A stretch of DNA of 64,000 nt, taken from NCBI GenBank assembly GCA_028288165.1, contig JAQBOG010000014.1:186001-250000 (forward strand), read 5' to 3'. The notes under the pieces are model-generated. The model was given only the letters and a program-made list of their open reading frames with translations. It made no database searches and was not told where the DNA came from. The translations under genes and the position numbers were made by a program. The first letter of the stretch is position 1. Every line of letters starts with the position of its first letter. Shown piece by piece: positions 17,292 to 27,856 of the stretch. The DNA is from Sphingobacteriales bacterium. GTDB lineage: Bacteria > Bacteroidota > Bacteroidia > Sphingobacteriales > Sphingobacteriaceae.

Positions 17292-19508
17292 ATGAAATAT
17301 TTTTACATGTACAAAAAGCAGGTAATATGGATGGTGCTGGTGCTGACATTCCAGGTAGCTAGTGCACAAAATGTGGGAATCACAGATAAAACAACAGTTA
17401 CAACGCCCGATGCTTCCGCGGGTTTAGATATAGATTTTTCGACAAAAGGGTTGCTGATTCCAAGGGTTGCTCTATCGGCTACTAACTTAGCTTCGCCTAT
17501 TGCATCGCCAACAGTTTCGTTATTAGTATATAATACAGCAACATCCCCAGCTACTGACCCTGCTGCTACTGCCGTTAGCCCAGGTTATTATTATTATTCT
17601 GGTGCAGCATGGATCAGATTAGCCACAGGAACTACCGGATGGGAAATAACTGGTAATAGCGGAACAACGGCCGGCACCAATTTTTTAGGTACTACAGACG
17701 ATCAAGACCTTGTTTTTAAAACAGGTGTAGTCGGTAAAGAGATTGGTAGACTTGTAAATTCAACTGGATATCTTCAATTGGGAGATGAAAGCAAAAAGAC
17801 AGATATAACTTATCGGTCCGAAGGCCCGATAAGTTATATACCTGCTCCATCAGCCGGAACATTGAGTGCATGGAATGAATTGGTAATGAGGCAAGACGGT
17901 GATCAGTACGGAAGTTCTATATTTAAGTTGCGTAACCGAAATGGTATGAATGGTGCTATTTTAGAAACCACAACCAATTCGCTGACCGATTTAATTTTTC
18001 AACCGCCTTCAACCATTCAATCTAACATTAGATATGAGGGACGATCATCCGTTCCCGAGAATTTAGCGTTGTCGACAGGGTCTACAACTAATAGTAATTA
18101 TCCAGAATGGCAGATAGGGTTTCCGGCAAATCCAACTTTAGTTATATCAAGTGCAACAGCAGCAAATACGACTGGTCTGCCTCCAACAGGCGGTAACTCG
18201 TCTTTAAGATTTGGTAATTTTGGTATAGGCAGTACGGCCACGGCGGTTGTGAACGGGATTACGATATTCACTTCAGATCCAACAGCTTCATTGCACATTA
18301 TAAGAGCCGGAACAGGTACTGCCGGAACTGCGCCAATGAAGTTTACTTCAGGAGTTGATCTTGGTACGGCAGAAGCCGGAGCATTTGAGTATGATGGATT
18401 ACGTTTAGGCTTTACTCCGGCAAGTGCGGTTCGGAAAAGGGTTGTGCTTACAAACGATGCATTGCCTGGTAATGGGCAAATACCTATTGGTAACGGAACG
18501 GATTTTACTACTGCATCAATAATAGCTGGTACAGGAATTACCCTAACTCCTGGGGCAGGTACTTTAACTATTGCCGGGTCGGGCGGGGTTTACTCTGCTG
18601 GTGCAGGAATTAGCCTAACTGGTACAATGTTTTCTAATAATTTGACAACAGGTATCGCCGGCGGCCAAAGTGCTATTGGAGGTACAGGTATAACAGATGC
18701 TTTAAATCTACAAGGCACAACAGCTAATGGTACCCTTACCAGTCCTGCTGTTCAAATCAAAGTGGGTAATAATGGTGCAACAACTGCTGAAACGATCTTA
18801 AATAATGGGAATGTAGGTATTGGCGTTACAGCACCTACTGCTACGTTGGAATTGAAAGCTGGAACGTCAACGGCTGGAACAGCTCCTTTAAAAATTAACC
18901 CAGGTCCTCTTCTAACTAACCCGGAAAACGGCGTAATAGAATTCGATGGGATACATTATTATGGATCTATTACTACAGCTGGCGTTACAACAAGATATCA
19001 ATTAGATCGACAATATACATTGGCAGCAAACACTAAGCAATTCTCAGCAATTAATCCAGCAAGTAACACCTTTACTTCATCCCAATTGACTTACAATTAT
19101 TATTATCGAATTGCTAGTGTAACTCCAGTAACTATTGGTTTGGCTGTAGGTTCAACTCCATTTGTAATTACTCCATCACGTAGCGGTACGTTAATGATAA
19201 CTATATCAGGCACCTTCTATAGTGGTACAAATAATAAAGGAGCTTCTGTTCAAATTCGATACGGCTCAAGTGCTTCTCCTGCACAAGGAAGTTCTACACC
19301 AAAAGCCGGTACAGTAACAACCACGGGCGCAGCATTAGGCTCAACGGTAAGTTCGTCGGAGGCGGGAGTTTATCCGTTTAGCGTAAATGCTATTATCGGA
19401 CCTTTATCAATCGGAGTGCCCTACTGGATAGATTTAGCCCTTAATGGAGTTGATACTACTACCCTCGTATATGTTGGTGATATAAGTGCATCCGTATTAG
19501 AGCTATAA
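17292..19508 (+). CDS. Secreted tail-fibre-like surface protein
   Basis: 738 residues with a signal peptide (cleavage likely after QVASA). The rest is low-complexity Ala/Gly/Thr/Ser-rich beta structure. A module recurs twice: LHIIRAGTGTAGTAPMKF (about 339) and LELKAGTSTAGTAPLKI (about 521), each followed by an E-x-G...E-(Y/F)-DG motif, as in phage tail-fibre-like and giant adhesin proteins of Bacteroidota. There is no T9SS-type C-terminal domain; it ends with a beta-rich domain from about 590 (TLAANTKQFSAINPASNT onward). AAGGA precedes the ATG by seven bases. It probably forms an extracellular fibre together with the next gene, which starts 2 bases later. Confidence 0.7.
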   Translation: MKYFYMYKKQVIWMVLVLTFQVASAQNVGITDKTTVTTPDASAGLDIDFSTKGLLIPRVALSATNLASPIASPTVSLLVYNTATSPATDPAATAVSPGYYYYSGAAWIRLATGTTGWEITGNSGTTAGTNFLGTTDDQDLVFKTGVVGKEIGRLVNSTGYLQLGDESKKTDITYRSEGPISYIPAPSAGTLSAWNELVMRQDGDQYGSSIFKLRNRNGMNGAILETTTNSLTDLIFQPPSTIQSNIRYEGRSSVPENLALSTGSTTNSNYPEWQIGFPANPTLVISSATAANTTGLPPTGGNSSLRFGNFGIGSTATAVVNGITIFTSDPTASLHIIRAGTGTAGTAPMKFTSGVDLGTAEAGAFEYDGLRLGFTPASAVRKRVVLTNDALPGNGQIPIGNGTDFTTASIIAGTGITLTPGAGTLTIAGSGGVYSAGAGISLTGTMFSNNLTTGIAGGQSAIGGTGITDALNLQGTTANGTLTSPAVQIKVGNNGATTAETILNNGNVGIGVTAPTATLELKAGTSTAGTAPLKINPGPLLTNPENGVIEFDGIHYYGSITTAGVTTRYQLDRQYTLAANTKQFSAINPASNTFTSSQLTYNYYYRIASVTPVTIGLAVGSTPFVITPSRSGTLMITISGTFYSGTNNKGASVQIRYGSSASPAQGSSTPKAGTVTTTGAALGSTVSSSEAGVYPFSVNAIIGPLSIGVPYWIDLALNGVDTTTLVYVGDISASVLEL

Positions 19509-19510
19509 CC

Positions 19511-21889
19511 ATGCATAATCGCCGTAATAAATTTAGGTTGCTTGTGAAATTGATTGTTTTTATCAACATACTTGCAGTAGATTCTGGTTTGTTTGTTCTA
19601 AACTGCTCAGCCCAAGGTTTAATAAACAATGGAGCTAACATCGTTCTAACCAGCACCTCTAATATTTACATTGATGGCACAACTGGTAATTATAAAGCGC
19701 AAGCAGATAATAATGGCAATCAAGGTATATTTAAAAATAGTGGTGGCACGTGTAACATTTATTTGAAAGGCAACTGGACAAATGATAATACAGCACCTAC
19801 TGCGACGGGATTTAGTGATCCAGGTTCAACCGTATATTTTTTAGGTTCAACTGCACAAACTGTTGGGGGTAGCAATACTTCTGCATTTGATAATATAGAT
19901 TGTTCTGGTGCTGGTTTAAAAACGTTTACTAATACAGCCACGGTAGCTACGTTAATAAAAATTAATACGGGCACTAAAGTGCATTCAAATAACGGGTCTT
20001 TAACGTTACTGTCCTTGCCAACAAAAAATGCGAATCTTTTGGGTTACGGAGCTGATATAAATAATACGGCTGCCAGCCGTTATATAACGGGTGATGTGAG
20101 TGTACAATCGTACTTTACAGGTGATGCTATAGTTTACCGCAGGAGCAGGTTTGCATCATCTCCTATTAATGATTCTGTAACCACCTACCTTAATAAGCGA
20201 ACTTTTGCACAATTACAAATGCAAATGTTTATTACTGGTTCGGGTACCGGCTTTGATGGTGGAAGCACTGCGAATACCATTCAGTTTTATGACGAAACTA
20301 AACATCCCAGTATTTATTCCTATTACGGCATTCCTACTATTAATGAAGCAACCTCACCTGGAAAGGGCTATACTTTATTTTACCGTGGAGATAGAACTCC
20401 AACTGCCGGTAAATTAGCTTCGCCGTTTAATGCCATTCCTGAAAGTAAGGCTTATGTATATCAGGGCACCGTAAACCAAGGTGATATAACGGTAGGCAAT
20501 TTAACATACAATGATCATTCATATACATACCCTAGTCCTAGTTTTCTTCAAACAGATGGACTTAACTTAGTAGGTAACCCCTATCCGTCTACCATCAACC
20601 TGATGGATATGACTAACATAGTTCTTGTAGATGCAAACCGTACATTTTATATAACTAATCCTGATAACTATGGTTTTTCAGGAATAGCAATGGGTGTACC
20701 TTTTAATGCTGCCAGTAGTGCCATCATTCAGCCTGGCCAAGGTTTTTTGATTCAGGCGACCGCTAACAATGCTTCTATTACCTTTAAAGAGGGTAGTAAA
20801 TACACAGCTTTACAACCCATGCGTTTATTGAGCATGCCTGCAAACAGTAACTTTTCTAAAAATCATACTGCAACTAATAACACAAATGGAACTTTAAGCA
20901 ATTATCCGCTTCCGAAATTGCTGCGGATAAATTTACAGGATGCATCGAATACAGATGAAACCCTTATTGTTTTCAATAAAAATAATAAAGCTACGTATAA
21001 GGTTACAGAAGATGCTAGTTATTTAAACGGTAGTACGGTTACATTAAACAGCTTGTCTGAAGAAGGGGCTGCACTTTTGTATAATGGAATGCCGGATATT
21101 AGTGAGCTTTTGGAAATTAAATTAAATGTAAATGCTTCTGTTGCCGGAAATGTGAAGCTTAATTTTACAGATCTTTCTGCCGTTGGCAATTACCAGATCT
21201 TTTTGAAAGATAATTATTTAAACAAGTTGGTCGATGTAAAAGCCAATCGTTCTTATGCATTTGATATAAACAAATCACTTGCACCTTCTTTTGGTTATAA
21301 TCGCTTTGTTTTAGTGTTCAAATTACCCATTCCTATTCAGGTAATTGATTTTACCGCGAAAGTTAATGGTGGTGTAGAACTGAATTGGCTTACTACCCAT
21401 GAAGAAAATAATGATTATTTTGAGTTAGAGCATTCTTTGGATGGTGTTACATTCACAAAGTTAGAGAAGATTAATGGAGCCCAATCGTCAGGTAATTCAA
21501 CTTATAAGTATTTAGATAAAGATCCTGATAACGGAGTTAATTATTACAGGTTAAAACAGGTAGATTTACAGGGAAAGGTTACCTATGCAGATACAGTAAG
21601 TTTAACGTATACTTTAAATAATTTAGAGAATGCCAAAGCGGGTGATATTGTTGTTTATCCTAACCCGGCAACCAATATTATTAATGTCGATATCCCGAAT
21701 CGTGGTGTTAAAGTTATAAAACTTGATATAATTGACTTGCAAGGGAGAAAAGTTAAGAGTAAAACATTGAGCAGTTCTGATAAATTGCAGGATGCCGTAG
21801 ATGATTTAACTACAGGTATTTATATTATTGAAGTGATAGATGCAACTTCTAATGAATTGATTGGTAGAGAGAAGTTCATTAAACATTAA
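19511..21889 (+). CDS. T9SS-sorted surface protein
   Basis: 792 residues: signal peptide (about 1-36), a beta-rich N-terminal domain with GNYKAQADNNGNQGIFKNSG, and a long second half beginning at RYITGDVSVQSYFTGD (about 190) that is homologous to the C-terminal part of the protein at 23006. The last ~80 residues (VVYPNPATNIINVD ... LQGRKV ... GIYIIEV ... KFIKH) are a type IX secretion type-A sorting domain, so it is exported through the outer membrane and anchored or released. It starts 2 bases after the tail-fibre-like gene stops, so the two are co-translated. Function other than surface adhesion is unknown. Confidence 0.85.
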   Translation: MHNRRNKFRLLVKLIVFINILAVDSGLFVLNCSAQGLINNGANIVLTSTSNIYIDGTTGNYKAQADNNGNQGIFKNSGGTCNIYLKGNWTNDNTAPTATGFSDPGSTVYFLGSTAQTVGGSNTSAFDNIDCSGAGLKTFTNTATVATLIKINTGTKVHSNNGSLTLLSLPTKNANLLGYGADINNTAASRYITGDVSVQSYFTGDAIVYRRSRFASSPINDSVTTYLNKRTFAQLQMQMFITGSGTGFDGGSTANTIQFYDETKHPSIYSYYGIPTINEATSPGKGYTLFYRGDRTPTAGKLASPFNAIPESKAYVYQGTVNQGDITVGNLTYNDHSYTYPSPSFLQTDGLNLVGNPYPSTINLMDMTNIVLVDANRTFYITNPDNYGFSGIAMGVPFNAASSAIIQPGQGFLIQATANNASITFKEGSKYTALQPMRLLSMPANSNFSKNHTATNNTNGTLSNYPLPKLLRINLQDASNTDETLIVFNKNNKATYKVTEDASYLNGSTVTLNSLSEEGAALLYNGMPDISELLEIKLNVNASVAGNVKLNFTDLSAVGNYQIFLKDNYLNKLVDVKANRSYAFDINKSLAPSFGYNRFVLVFKLPIPIQVIDFTAKVNGGVELNWLTTHEENNDYFELEHSLDGVTFTKLEKINGAQSSGNSTYKYLDKDPDNGVNYYRLKQVDLQGKVTYADTVSLTYTLNNLENAKAGDIVVYPNPATNIINVDIPNRGVKVIKLDIIDLQGRKVKSKTLSSSDKLQDAVDDLTTGIYIIEVIDATSNELIGREKFIKH

Positions 21890-22013
21890 AATAGTAGTAG
21901 ATACGTCGGTATATCTTAAAATAAGTGTGCTGATTAATAATTTAGCTTCAATAAACCATGTAATAGAAAATGCTGATGGTAGCTTATTGGAATTAAAAAT
22001 ACTCATTCAACAA

Positions 22014-22262
22014 ATGAAAAAATCAATATATTTTATAATTGTAATCGCCTTACTAAGTATTGGTATTTCTCTTAAAGCCTATGCTCAGCCGTATACGGGC
22101 TGTGATATGCCCTTAGATCAACAACAATCTACTGACCCGGGATTGGTAGATTATTGCCCAGCGGCGCAAGTTCCATTAGATGGGAATGTAATATTCTTAA
22201 TTACAGCTGCCATTGCCATCGGGGTATATGAAATAAGAAAAAAAAAGTTAGCAGTTAAATAA
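22014..22262 (+). CDS. Small exported protein with PxDG-helix-basic C-terminal sorting-like signal
   Basis: 82 residues. I place the start at ATG 22014 (MKKSIYFIIVIALLSIG), which gives a clean signal peptide ending near AYAQ. After a short Cys/Asp/Pro linker (Cys30, Cys48) the C-terminus is VPLDGN (53-58), a hydrophobic helix (VIFLITAAIAIGVY) and a basic end (EIRKKKLAVK). This three-part tail resembles the PID-CTERM type of protein-sorting signal described in Bacteroidota, in which exosortase-like enzymes process the protein; the family call is tentative. It lies between two T9SS surface proteins, 125 bases after the first. No exosortase gene is in the window. Confidence 0.6.
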   Translation: MKKSIYFIIVIALLSIGISLKAYAQPYTGCDMPLDQQQSTDPGLVDYCPAAQVPLDGNVIFLITAAIAIGVYEIRKKKLAVK

Positions 22263-23005
22263 GGGTCTTGTCTTAAAAGCTTATCAATTATTTGGGCTAC
22301 TTACTTTTACTGCCGAAACTGCGTAATCAGAATATAGAAATTTTAAAACATCTACAAATTCTTGTGTTGTAATCTACAAAATTAAAGTTTGTGTGCGATA
22401 CAAGCACCACTGCAAACCACCTACTAATCCTTCTTCTTTGTCCTTTCTGGGTTACCCGATTTTTCGCAATTTCTAAATAACATCCATCGCATTACTAATT
22501 TTTATAATTGATCTATGAACAATCAGTTGTCATTTAAATTCACTACCTCCTTCGTATGATAAAGCGTTGTCTGACCAATTAAATTTATCAAACTACATTG
22601 TATATACACCTTTTTATACACTTTCTCAAAAGAAGTAGTGCACTATCTTGTATTCCATTACACCGGAGATAATATAGATAAATAATTGAGAAAACAGGAA
22701 GTTCTTTTTTGCCAATATGCTAATAACTATGTGGAAAAAAATGCGCAAATAGGGAAAACTATGGAGTTTATTCCCTAAGTTTTATAGGCACTATAAAGCG
22801 TGAGCTTGGTTATCACTGGTTGTTATTGAAATTATTTTTAATTAAACTTTTGCTTTAATACTCTAAAAACGACGTTTCCGTAATATCCGCAAGGTCTTTT
22901 GAGGGATATCATTCGATGTTCTATGCCAGAAAATACTCGTGTCGCAAAATTGTGTATCTGCGGATTAAAAATTGAGTAGTATCTGATCAAACAGGCCACT
23001 CATAA
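22263..23005. other. 743-base intergenic region without recognised features
   Basis: No open frame, hairpin of note or repeat was found on either strand. It probably contains the promoter of the giant surface protein at 23006; no convincing -7/-33 pair could be picked. The length is unusual in this otherwise compact cluster. Confidence 0.4.
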
Positions 23006-26000
23006 ATGAAAATTTTTACTCCTAAAAAACTATTCGTTTTACTGTTTGTCTTAGTTTGCTATTTTATGCAAACGCAAGTGAAAGCTGCAACATTTACAAG
23101 TAAAGTAACTTCTGGTAGTAGTAACTGGTCGCAAACAACTACATGGAATGTAACGGGTGGTACTTCTACAATAGGTATACCTGGATCGGGAGATGTAGTA
23201 ATTATTGCTGGCAATACTCAAGTAATCGTAGATATCGATGCAACGTGTCTCTCCTTAACAACAAACCAAGATCGTAATGCCAGTACTAATTCGTTAACAA
23301 TAAATGATGGGAAAACATTATTTGTAATCAGCAATGTCATCGTTGATTCCGGAAGTAACGATCCGTCAACTGTCAATATTGGGTTAGGTAATTTGAATAT
23401 AAAAAATAACCTTACTATGGCCTCACAAAATAGTAATGGCTATGCAAGGATTATAATAGATGGTGGAACACTAAATGTCGGAGGAAACATCGAATTTTCA
23501 GGGCCTGGTGGTTCAATTGATAATAATACAGTTAATGGAACCGGTACCATTAGTGTTGTAGGAACATTTCAGAGTGGAGGGACAGTTTCCACAGCCTTAA
23601 CTGTTTCTACAAATTCTGGTGGGTATTACCAATCGAATGTTTCACCGTCAGGAAGTTGGAACTCTTTATCATCTTGGTTATCATCTTATAATGGCACAAC
23701 AGACTGGGTAACAGCCACAAAATTACCAACATCAAGTGCAATGAAAATAGTCATAGTGTCTGGCGATGAAATTACGATACCTGCTGGAGATGTGACTGCA
23801 AGAGATTTAATTGTTAATAGTGGAGGCAAATTGAATTGTTCAACGAATCAGGTCACCGGAGTTGGCCCCTTTACTCTTAGTTCTGGAGCAACCATCGTTA
23901 CTGCACATCCAAACGGTTTAGGGGCAGACGGCTCCATCGCTGTTGCTGGTACAAAAACTTTTAGTTCGGATGCAAATTATGAAATTCAAGGGGCTGCTAC
24001 CGGTATATTTACCACTACTTCGGCTGCTGTTAATAATTTGACCATAAACAATGCTGCGGGCGTTATCCTTTCCGCTAACCTTACAGTTAACGGAGTTTTT
24101 ACCTTAACGAATGGGGAATTTAATATAGGTACAAACACCCTTACCTTAGACTCTACTGTCCTGAAAATTGCTGGAACGCTGAAAAGTTCGGTAACCGGAA
24201 CTGTTTCTTATACCCAAGGCACAATTGGACAAGCAGTAGTGGATGGAACCTATGGCAATTTAACGTTAAAGAATAAGGGTAAAATACTTTCAACGGCTGG
24301 TATTAGTATTGCGGGAACCTTCACTTCCGACCATAGCTCTGGGCATACAATAACAGGTAGCACTATATTGTTTAATGGAAATACCTCTCAATCTATATCT
24401 TCATTTGATTTTAATAATATTACCATAAGTAACGGAACAACCATTAATCCTACTGGAAATATAAGTATTGCTGGAATATTTAACAACTCTGGTGTCTTTA
24501 ACCAAACGTCAGCTTTTACCACCTATTTTAATGGGAGTACACAAACATTAACAGGCACTGGTGGAACAACCATTTTTGGTAATGTTAGGGTACAAGGCAG
24601 TACGACCTTAAATGCAGGAAGTCATAGTTTTACCGTTACTGGTAGCTTTAAAGTATCTTCATCAAATGGGGTATTTAATGGAAATGATAATACGGTAACA
24701 TTTTCAGGGCCTAACACCTCCATAGGCGACAATTTAGGTGATTACAACTTTAATAACATTACTATCAGTTCTGGTAGTAGCCTTACGGCATTCAATCAAA
24801 CCAACAGTAAGCCTTTTAATGTGAAGGGTAATTGGGAAAATAATGGTACCTATCTCATGGGTACTGAAACGATAAATTTTAATGGTTTAAATCAAAATAT
24901 TGGTGGCACGGGCACCGCAACTGCCTTTTATGACGTTAAATTTCAAGGGGGTGGTATAAAGCAATTCATTGGTACAAGTTCTTCTATATCACATACTGGT
25001 ACTATCGTAAGCGGTACAAAGGTCGACGCTGGTGATGGTCTATTAACGCTAATTTCAACAGCTACCAGTAATGCAAACATTATAGGGCCGATTGGCGGTG
25101 GCACTTTGACTGCTGCTTCCCGATATCTGACAGGCAATGTAAATGTACAATCCTGGTTCACGGGTGGTTCTTCTGCCTACCGCAGATCCAGATTTGCATC
25201 ATCTCCTATTAATGATGCAGAGGCTACCGTGAAAACCTTTGCGCAGTTACAAACCCAAATGTATATTACCGGTAATACTGCTAATGGTGGCTTTGATGGT
25301 GGAAGTACAGCTAATACCATACAAACTTATAAAGAAACTTATGATCCTAGTGTGTATTCATATGAAGGAATTCCTAATATAAATACTGCCATTAGCCCTG
25401 GAGTAGGTTTTACTTTGTTTTATCGTGGAGATAAAACGCCTGCCACGGGAAAATTGACATCACCATTTAACGCCATTCCAGAAAGTAAAGCTTTTGTTTA
25501 TAAAGGTATTGTGAACCAAGGCGATATAAAGGTGGAGAATTTAACATATACACCTCATACATATACTTATCGTGATGCAAATTTTATCAAAAGCGATGGT
25601 CTCAACCTGGTAGGTAATCCGTATCCCTGTACCATAGATTTGACGTTAATCTCCGACGCTGATCTTGTTAATTTACAACGAACCATATATATATCGAATC
25701 CTAATAATAATGGCTTTACAGGAGTTGCCTTTGGTGCAACCTTTAACGGCACGTTAGGTTCTACAATAATACAGCCGGGGCAGGGTTTTTTTATTCAGGC
25801 AACTGGTAACAATCCTTCTATAACTTTTAGGGAAAGCTGTAAAACTGGCACATTGCAACCGATGCGTCTGTTAAGTATACCAGAAAACACTAAGGGTGCT
25901 AAAAACAAATCTTCAACAAACCATGTAAGCTCAGTGTTTTACAATAGCATACAGCCTAAGTTACTGCGGATAAATTTGCAAGATGTTGTAAAAATAGATG

Positions 26001-26944
26001 AAACCCTAATTGTGTTTAATAGTGATAATAAATCCGCTTATAGTGTTACAGAAGATGCAAGTTATATGGGCGGTAGTACAGTTTCGTTGAATAGTTTATC
26101 TGAAGAAGGTGCAGCACTTTTGTACAACGGTATGCCAGATATAAATAAAGTAACCGAGATTAAGCTAAATGTAAATTCAATTCTTAGTCAAGACGTCACT
26201 CTAAACTTCACCGATCTGTCAGCCGTTGGCTCCTTCCAAATCTTTCTTAAAGACGCTTATCTTAATAAAGTAACTGATGTAAAACTTAATCGTAGTTATG
26301 CTTTTACAATTGACAAGAAAATCGCGGCTACCTTTGGAGCTAACAGATTTTCACTAGTTTTTAAAGCACCTATACCAGTAAAAATTTTAAACTTTACTGC
26401 TAATAAGGTTAAAACGAGTTCTGAAATTAAATGGGTAACCGAAAATGAAGCCAATACTGATCATTTTGACGTGGAACGTTCATTAGACAAAGTGACCTTT
26501 CAGAAAATTGCAAGTATTTCTAAACCTGAAAATGAATTAGGTGCAACTACATCAGCCTACAATTATACAGATCACGCCCCTCAAGTAGGTGTAAATTACT
26601 ATCGATTAAGGCAGGTGGACATGCAAGGCAAATTCACTTTCACTGATACGCTCTCTTTAAGTTATGAGAAGATAGAAGAAGCCCAAAAAGACACTTTTAA
26701 GTTTAGCATATATCCAAACCCAACTATAAATGAACTAAGAGTCAAATTAGCAGATCGAACTGATCGAGCCATTACAATGAGTGTATATAATATGCAGGGG
26801 CTAAAATTGAAAAATACAATCTATGAGGCTGAACAAGAACTTTTGCAAAACGTATCTGATCTGTTGGCAAATATGTATATACTCGAGGTAAGGGATAGCA
26901 AATCTGATAAATTACTAGGTACTGCTAAATTTATTAAGCAATAA
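23006..26944 (+). CDS. Giant T9SS-sorted surface protein with beta-helix repeats
   Basis: 1312 residues with signal peptide (ending near QVKAA). Residues ~30-700 are a long right-handed beta-helix-like array of repeats of the pattern FNNITIS-x-G and FNG-x-x-Q-x-I/L (for example at 455, 505, 580, 630), giving an elongated stalk. From about 705 (RYLTGNVNVQSWFTGG) it is homologous to the second half of the protein at 19511, including SEEGAALLYNGMPDI, and it ends with the type-A T9SS sorting domain (IYPNPTINELRVKL ... KFIKQ). It is likely an adhesin or matrix protein displayed next to the exopolysaccharide. Confidence 0.85.
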   Translation: MKIFTPKKLFVLLFVLVCYFMQTQVKAATFTSKVTSGSSNWSQTTTWNVTGGTSTIGIPGSGDVVIIAGNTQVIVDIDATCLSLTTNQDRNASTNSLTINDGKTLFVISNVIVDSGSNDPSTVNIGLGNLNIKNNLTMASQNSNGYARIIIDGGTLNVGGNIEFSGPGGSIDNNTVNGTGTISVVGTFQSGGTVSTALTVSTNSGGYYQSNVSPSGSWNSLSSWLSSYNGTTDWVTATKLPTSSAMKIVIVSGDEITIPAGDVTARDLIVNSGGKLNCSTNQVTGVGPFTLSSGATIVTAHPNGLGADGSIAVAGTKTFSSDANYEIQGAATGIFTTTSAAVNNLTINNAAGVILSANLTVNGVFTLTNGEFNIGTNTLTLDSTVLKIAGTLKSSVTGTVSYTQGTIGQAVVDGTYGNLTLKNKGKILSTAGISIAGTFTSDHSSGHTITGSTILFNGNTSQSISSFDFNNITISNGTTINPTGNISIAGIFNNSGVFNQTSAFTTYFNGSTQTLTGTGGTTIFGNVRVQGSTTLNAGSHSFTVTGSFKVSSSNGVFNGNDNTVTFSGPNTSIGDNLGDYNFNNITISSGSSLTAFNQTNSKPFNVKGNWENNGTYLMGTETINFNGLNQNIGGTGTATAFYDVKFQGGGIKQFIGTSSSISHTGTIVSGTKVDAGDGLLTLISTATSNANIIGPIGGGTLTAASRYLTGNVNVQSWFTGGSSAYRRSRFASSPINDAEATVKTFAQLQTQMYITGNTANGGFDGGSTANTIQTYKETYDPSVYSYEGIPNINTAISPGVGFTLFYRGDKTPATGKLTSPFNAIPESKAFVYKGIVNQGDIKVENLTYTPHTYTYRDANFIKSDGLNLVGNPYPCTIDLTLISDADLVNLQRTIYISNPNNNGFTGVAFGATFNGTLGSTIIQPGQGFFIQATGNNPSITFRESCKTGTLQPMRLLSIPENTKGAKNKSSTNHVSSVFYNSIQPKLLRINLQDVVKIDETLIVFNSDNKSAYSVTEDASYMGGSTVSLNSLSEEGAALLYNGMPDINKVTEIKLNVNSILSQDVTLNFTDLSAVGSFQIFLKDAYLNKVTDVKLNRSYAFTIDKKIAATFGANRFSLVFKAPIPVKILNFTANKVKTSSEIKWVTENEANTDHFDVERSLDKVTFQKIASISKPENELGATTSAYNYTDHAPQVGVNYYRLRQVDMQGKFTFTDTLSLSYEKIEEAQKDTFKFSIYPNPTINELRVKLADRTDRAITMSVYNMQGLKLKNTIYEAEQELLQNVSDLLANMYILEVRDSKSDKLLGTAKFIKQ

Positions 26945-26995
26945 TCTATCATTGCGGCTTAAGTAATATACAAAGCTGAAAGAATGGCTAGCCGA

Positions 26996-27856
26996 TTACT
27001 TTTTATAAGTGCCTTCCCGCTCTATAATAAATTTAGATAGTTCTTCAATCGGTTTTCTCAAAACCTTACCAATTGATACATGGTTCTCGTCACATACCGT
27101 TTTCAGGATATCCTGGAAATAATAAGCAATAGAGCCAACAAAATGGCAGGGGTAGGTTCGATAATTTTTGTAGGATGCTATATTAGTCTCAAAAAACTTT
27201 TGAAAGCCATGTTTTACTAAATCAGTAATATAAGGATGATCTTTCTGGGCACTTAGGAATCTAGCAAAACCAGCCAAATATTTGTTCGCATCTGGCTTTT
27301 GATAAACGTTCTGAATAACAGCTTCCTTGCTTACTTTATAAGTATCGTAAAAAGCATTACCAACCTCAGGAGGCATCGTTTCATATAAATAATCAGTGAC
27401 CAATTTCTTCCCAAAGTAAGATCCCGAACCTTCATCGCCTAAAATAAAGCCCAAACCGTGTTTACCAGTATGGACTTTAAAGCCATCGAAATAAGAAATA
27501 TTCGAGCCAGTGCCTAGTATGCAACAAAGTCCTTCCTTGTTTCCACAAGTCGCATATAAAGAACCTATACTGTCTTGATCTACATTTATGTAAGCATTTT
27601 TAAAAACAATGGATAAGGCGTTAGAAACAACCTCTCTTCTGTCAGGACTTGAGCAACCTGCGCCAAAAAAATAAATCTCTCTAACACCTTTGAAATAAGG
27701 TTGTATTTCTTTGGTGTTATAAAATATCTTAACAATTTCTTTTTCTGTTAAAAAAAAAGGATTGATACCACTGGTAGAAAAGTGTACTGGATCGTTATTG
27801 CGAAATGTTAATATCCAGTCAGTTTTTGAGGAACCACTATCAGCAACTAAAATCAT
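26996..27856 (-). CDS. N-acetylglucosamine kinase-like BadF/BadG ATPase
   Basis: 286 residues with the actin-like ATPase fold: phosphate-1 motif VADSGSSKTDW at residues 4-14, phosphate-2 region CILGTGSNISYF, and FILGDEGSGSYFGKKL, which is typical of Bacteroidota GlcNAc kinases. It would phosphorylate N-acetylglucosamine (or a related amino sugar from cell-wall recycling) in the cytoplasm. Its ATG directly abuts the stop of the response regulator upstream (no gap), an unusual pairing. Confidence 0.8.
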   Translation of the reverse strand: MILVADSGSSKTDWILTFRNNDPVHFSTSGINPFFLTEKEIVKIFYNTKEIQPYFKGVREIYFFGAGCSSPDRREVVSNALSIVFKNAYINVDQDSIGSLYATCGNKEGLCCILGTGSNISYFDGFKVHTGKHGLGFILGDEGSGSYFGKKLVTDYLYETMPPEVGNAFYDTYKVSKEAVIQNVYQKPDANKYLAGFARFLSAQKDHPYITDLVKHGFQKFFETNIASYKNYRTYPCHFVGSIAYYFQDILKTVCDENHVSIGKVLRKPIEELSKFIIEREGTYKK

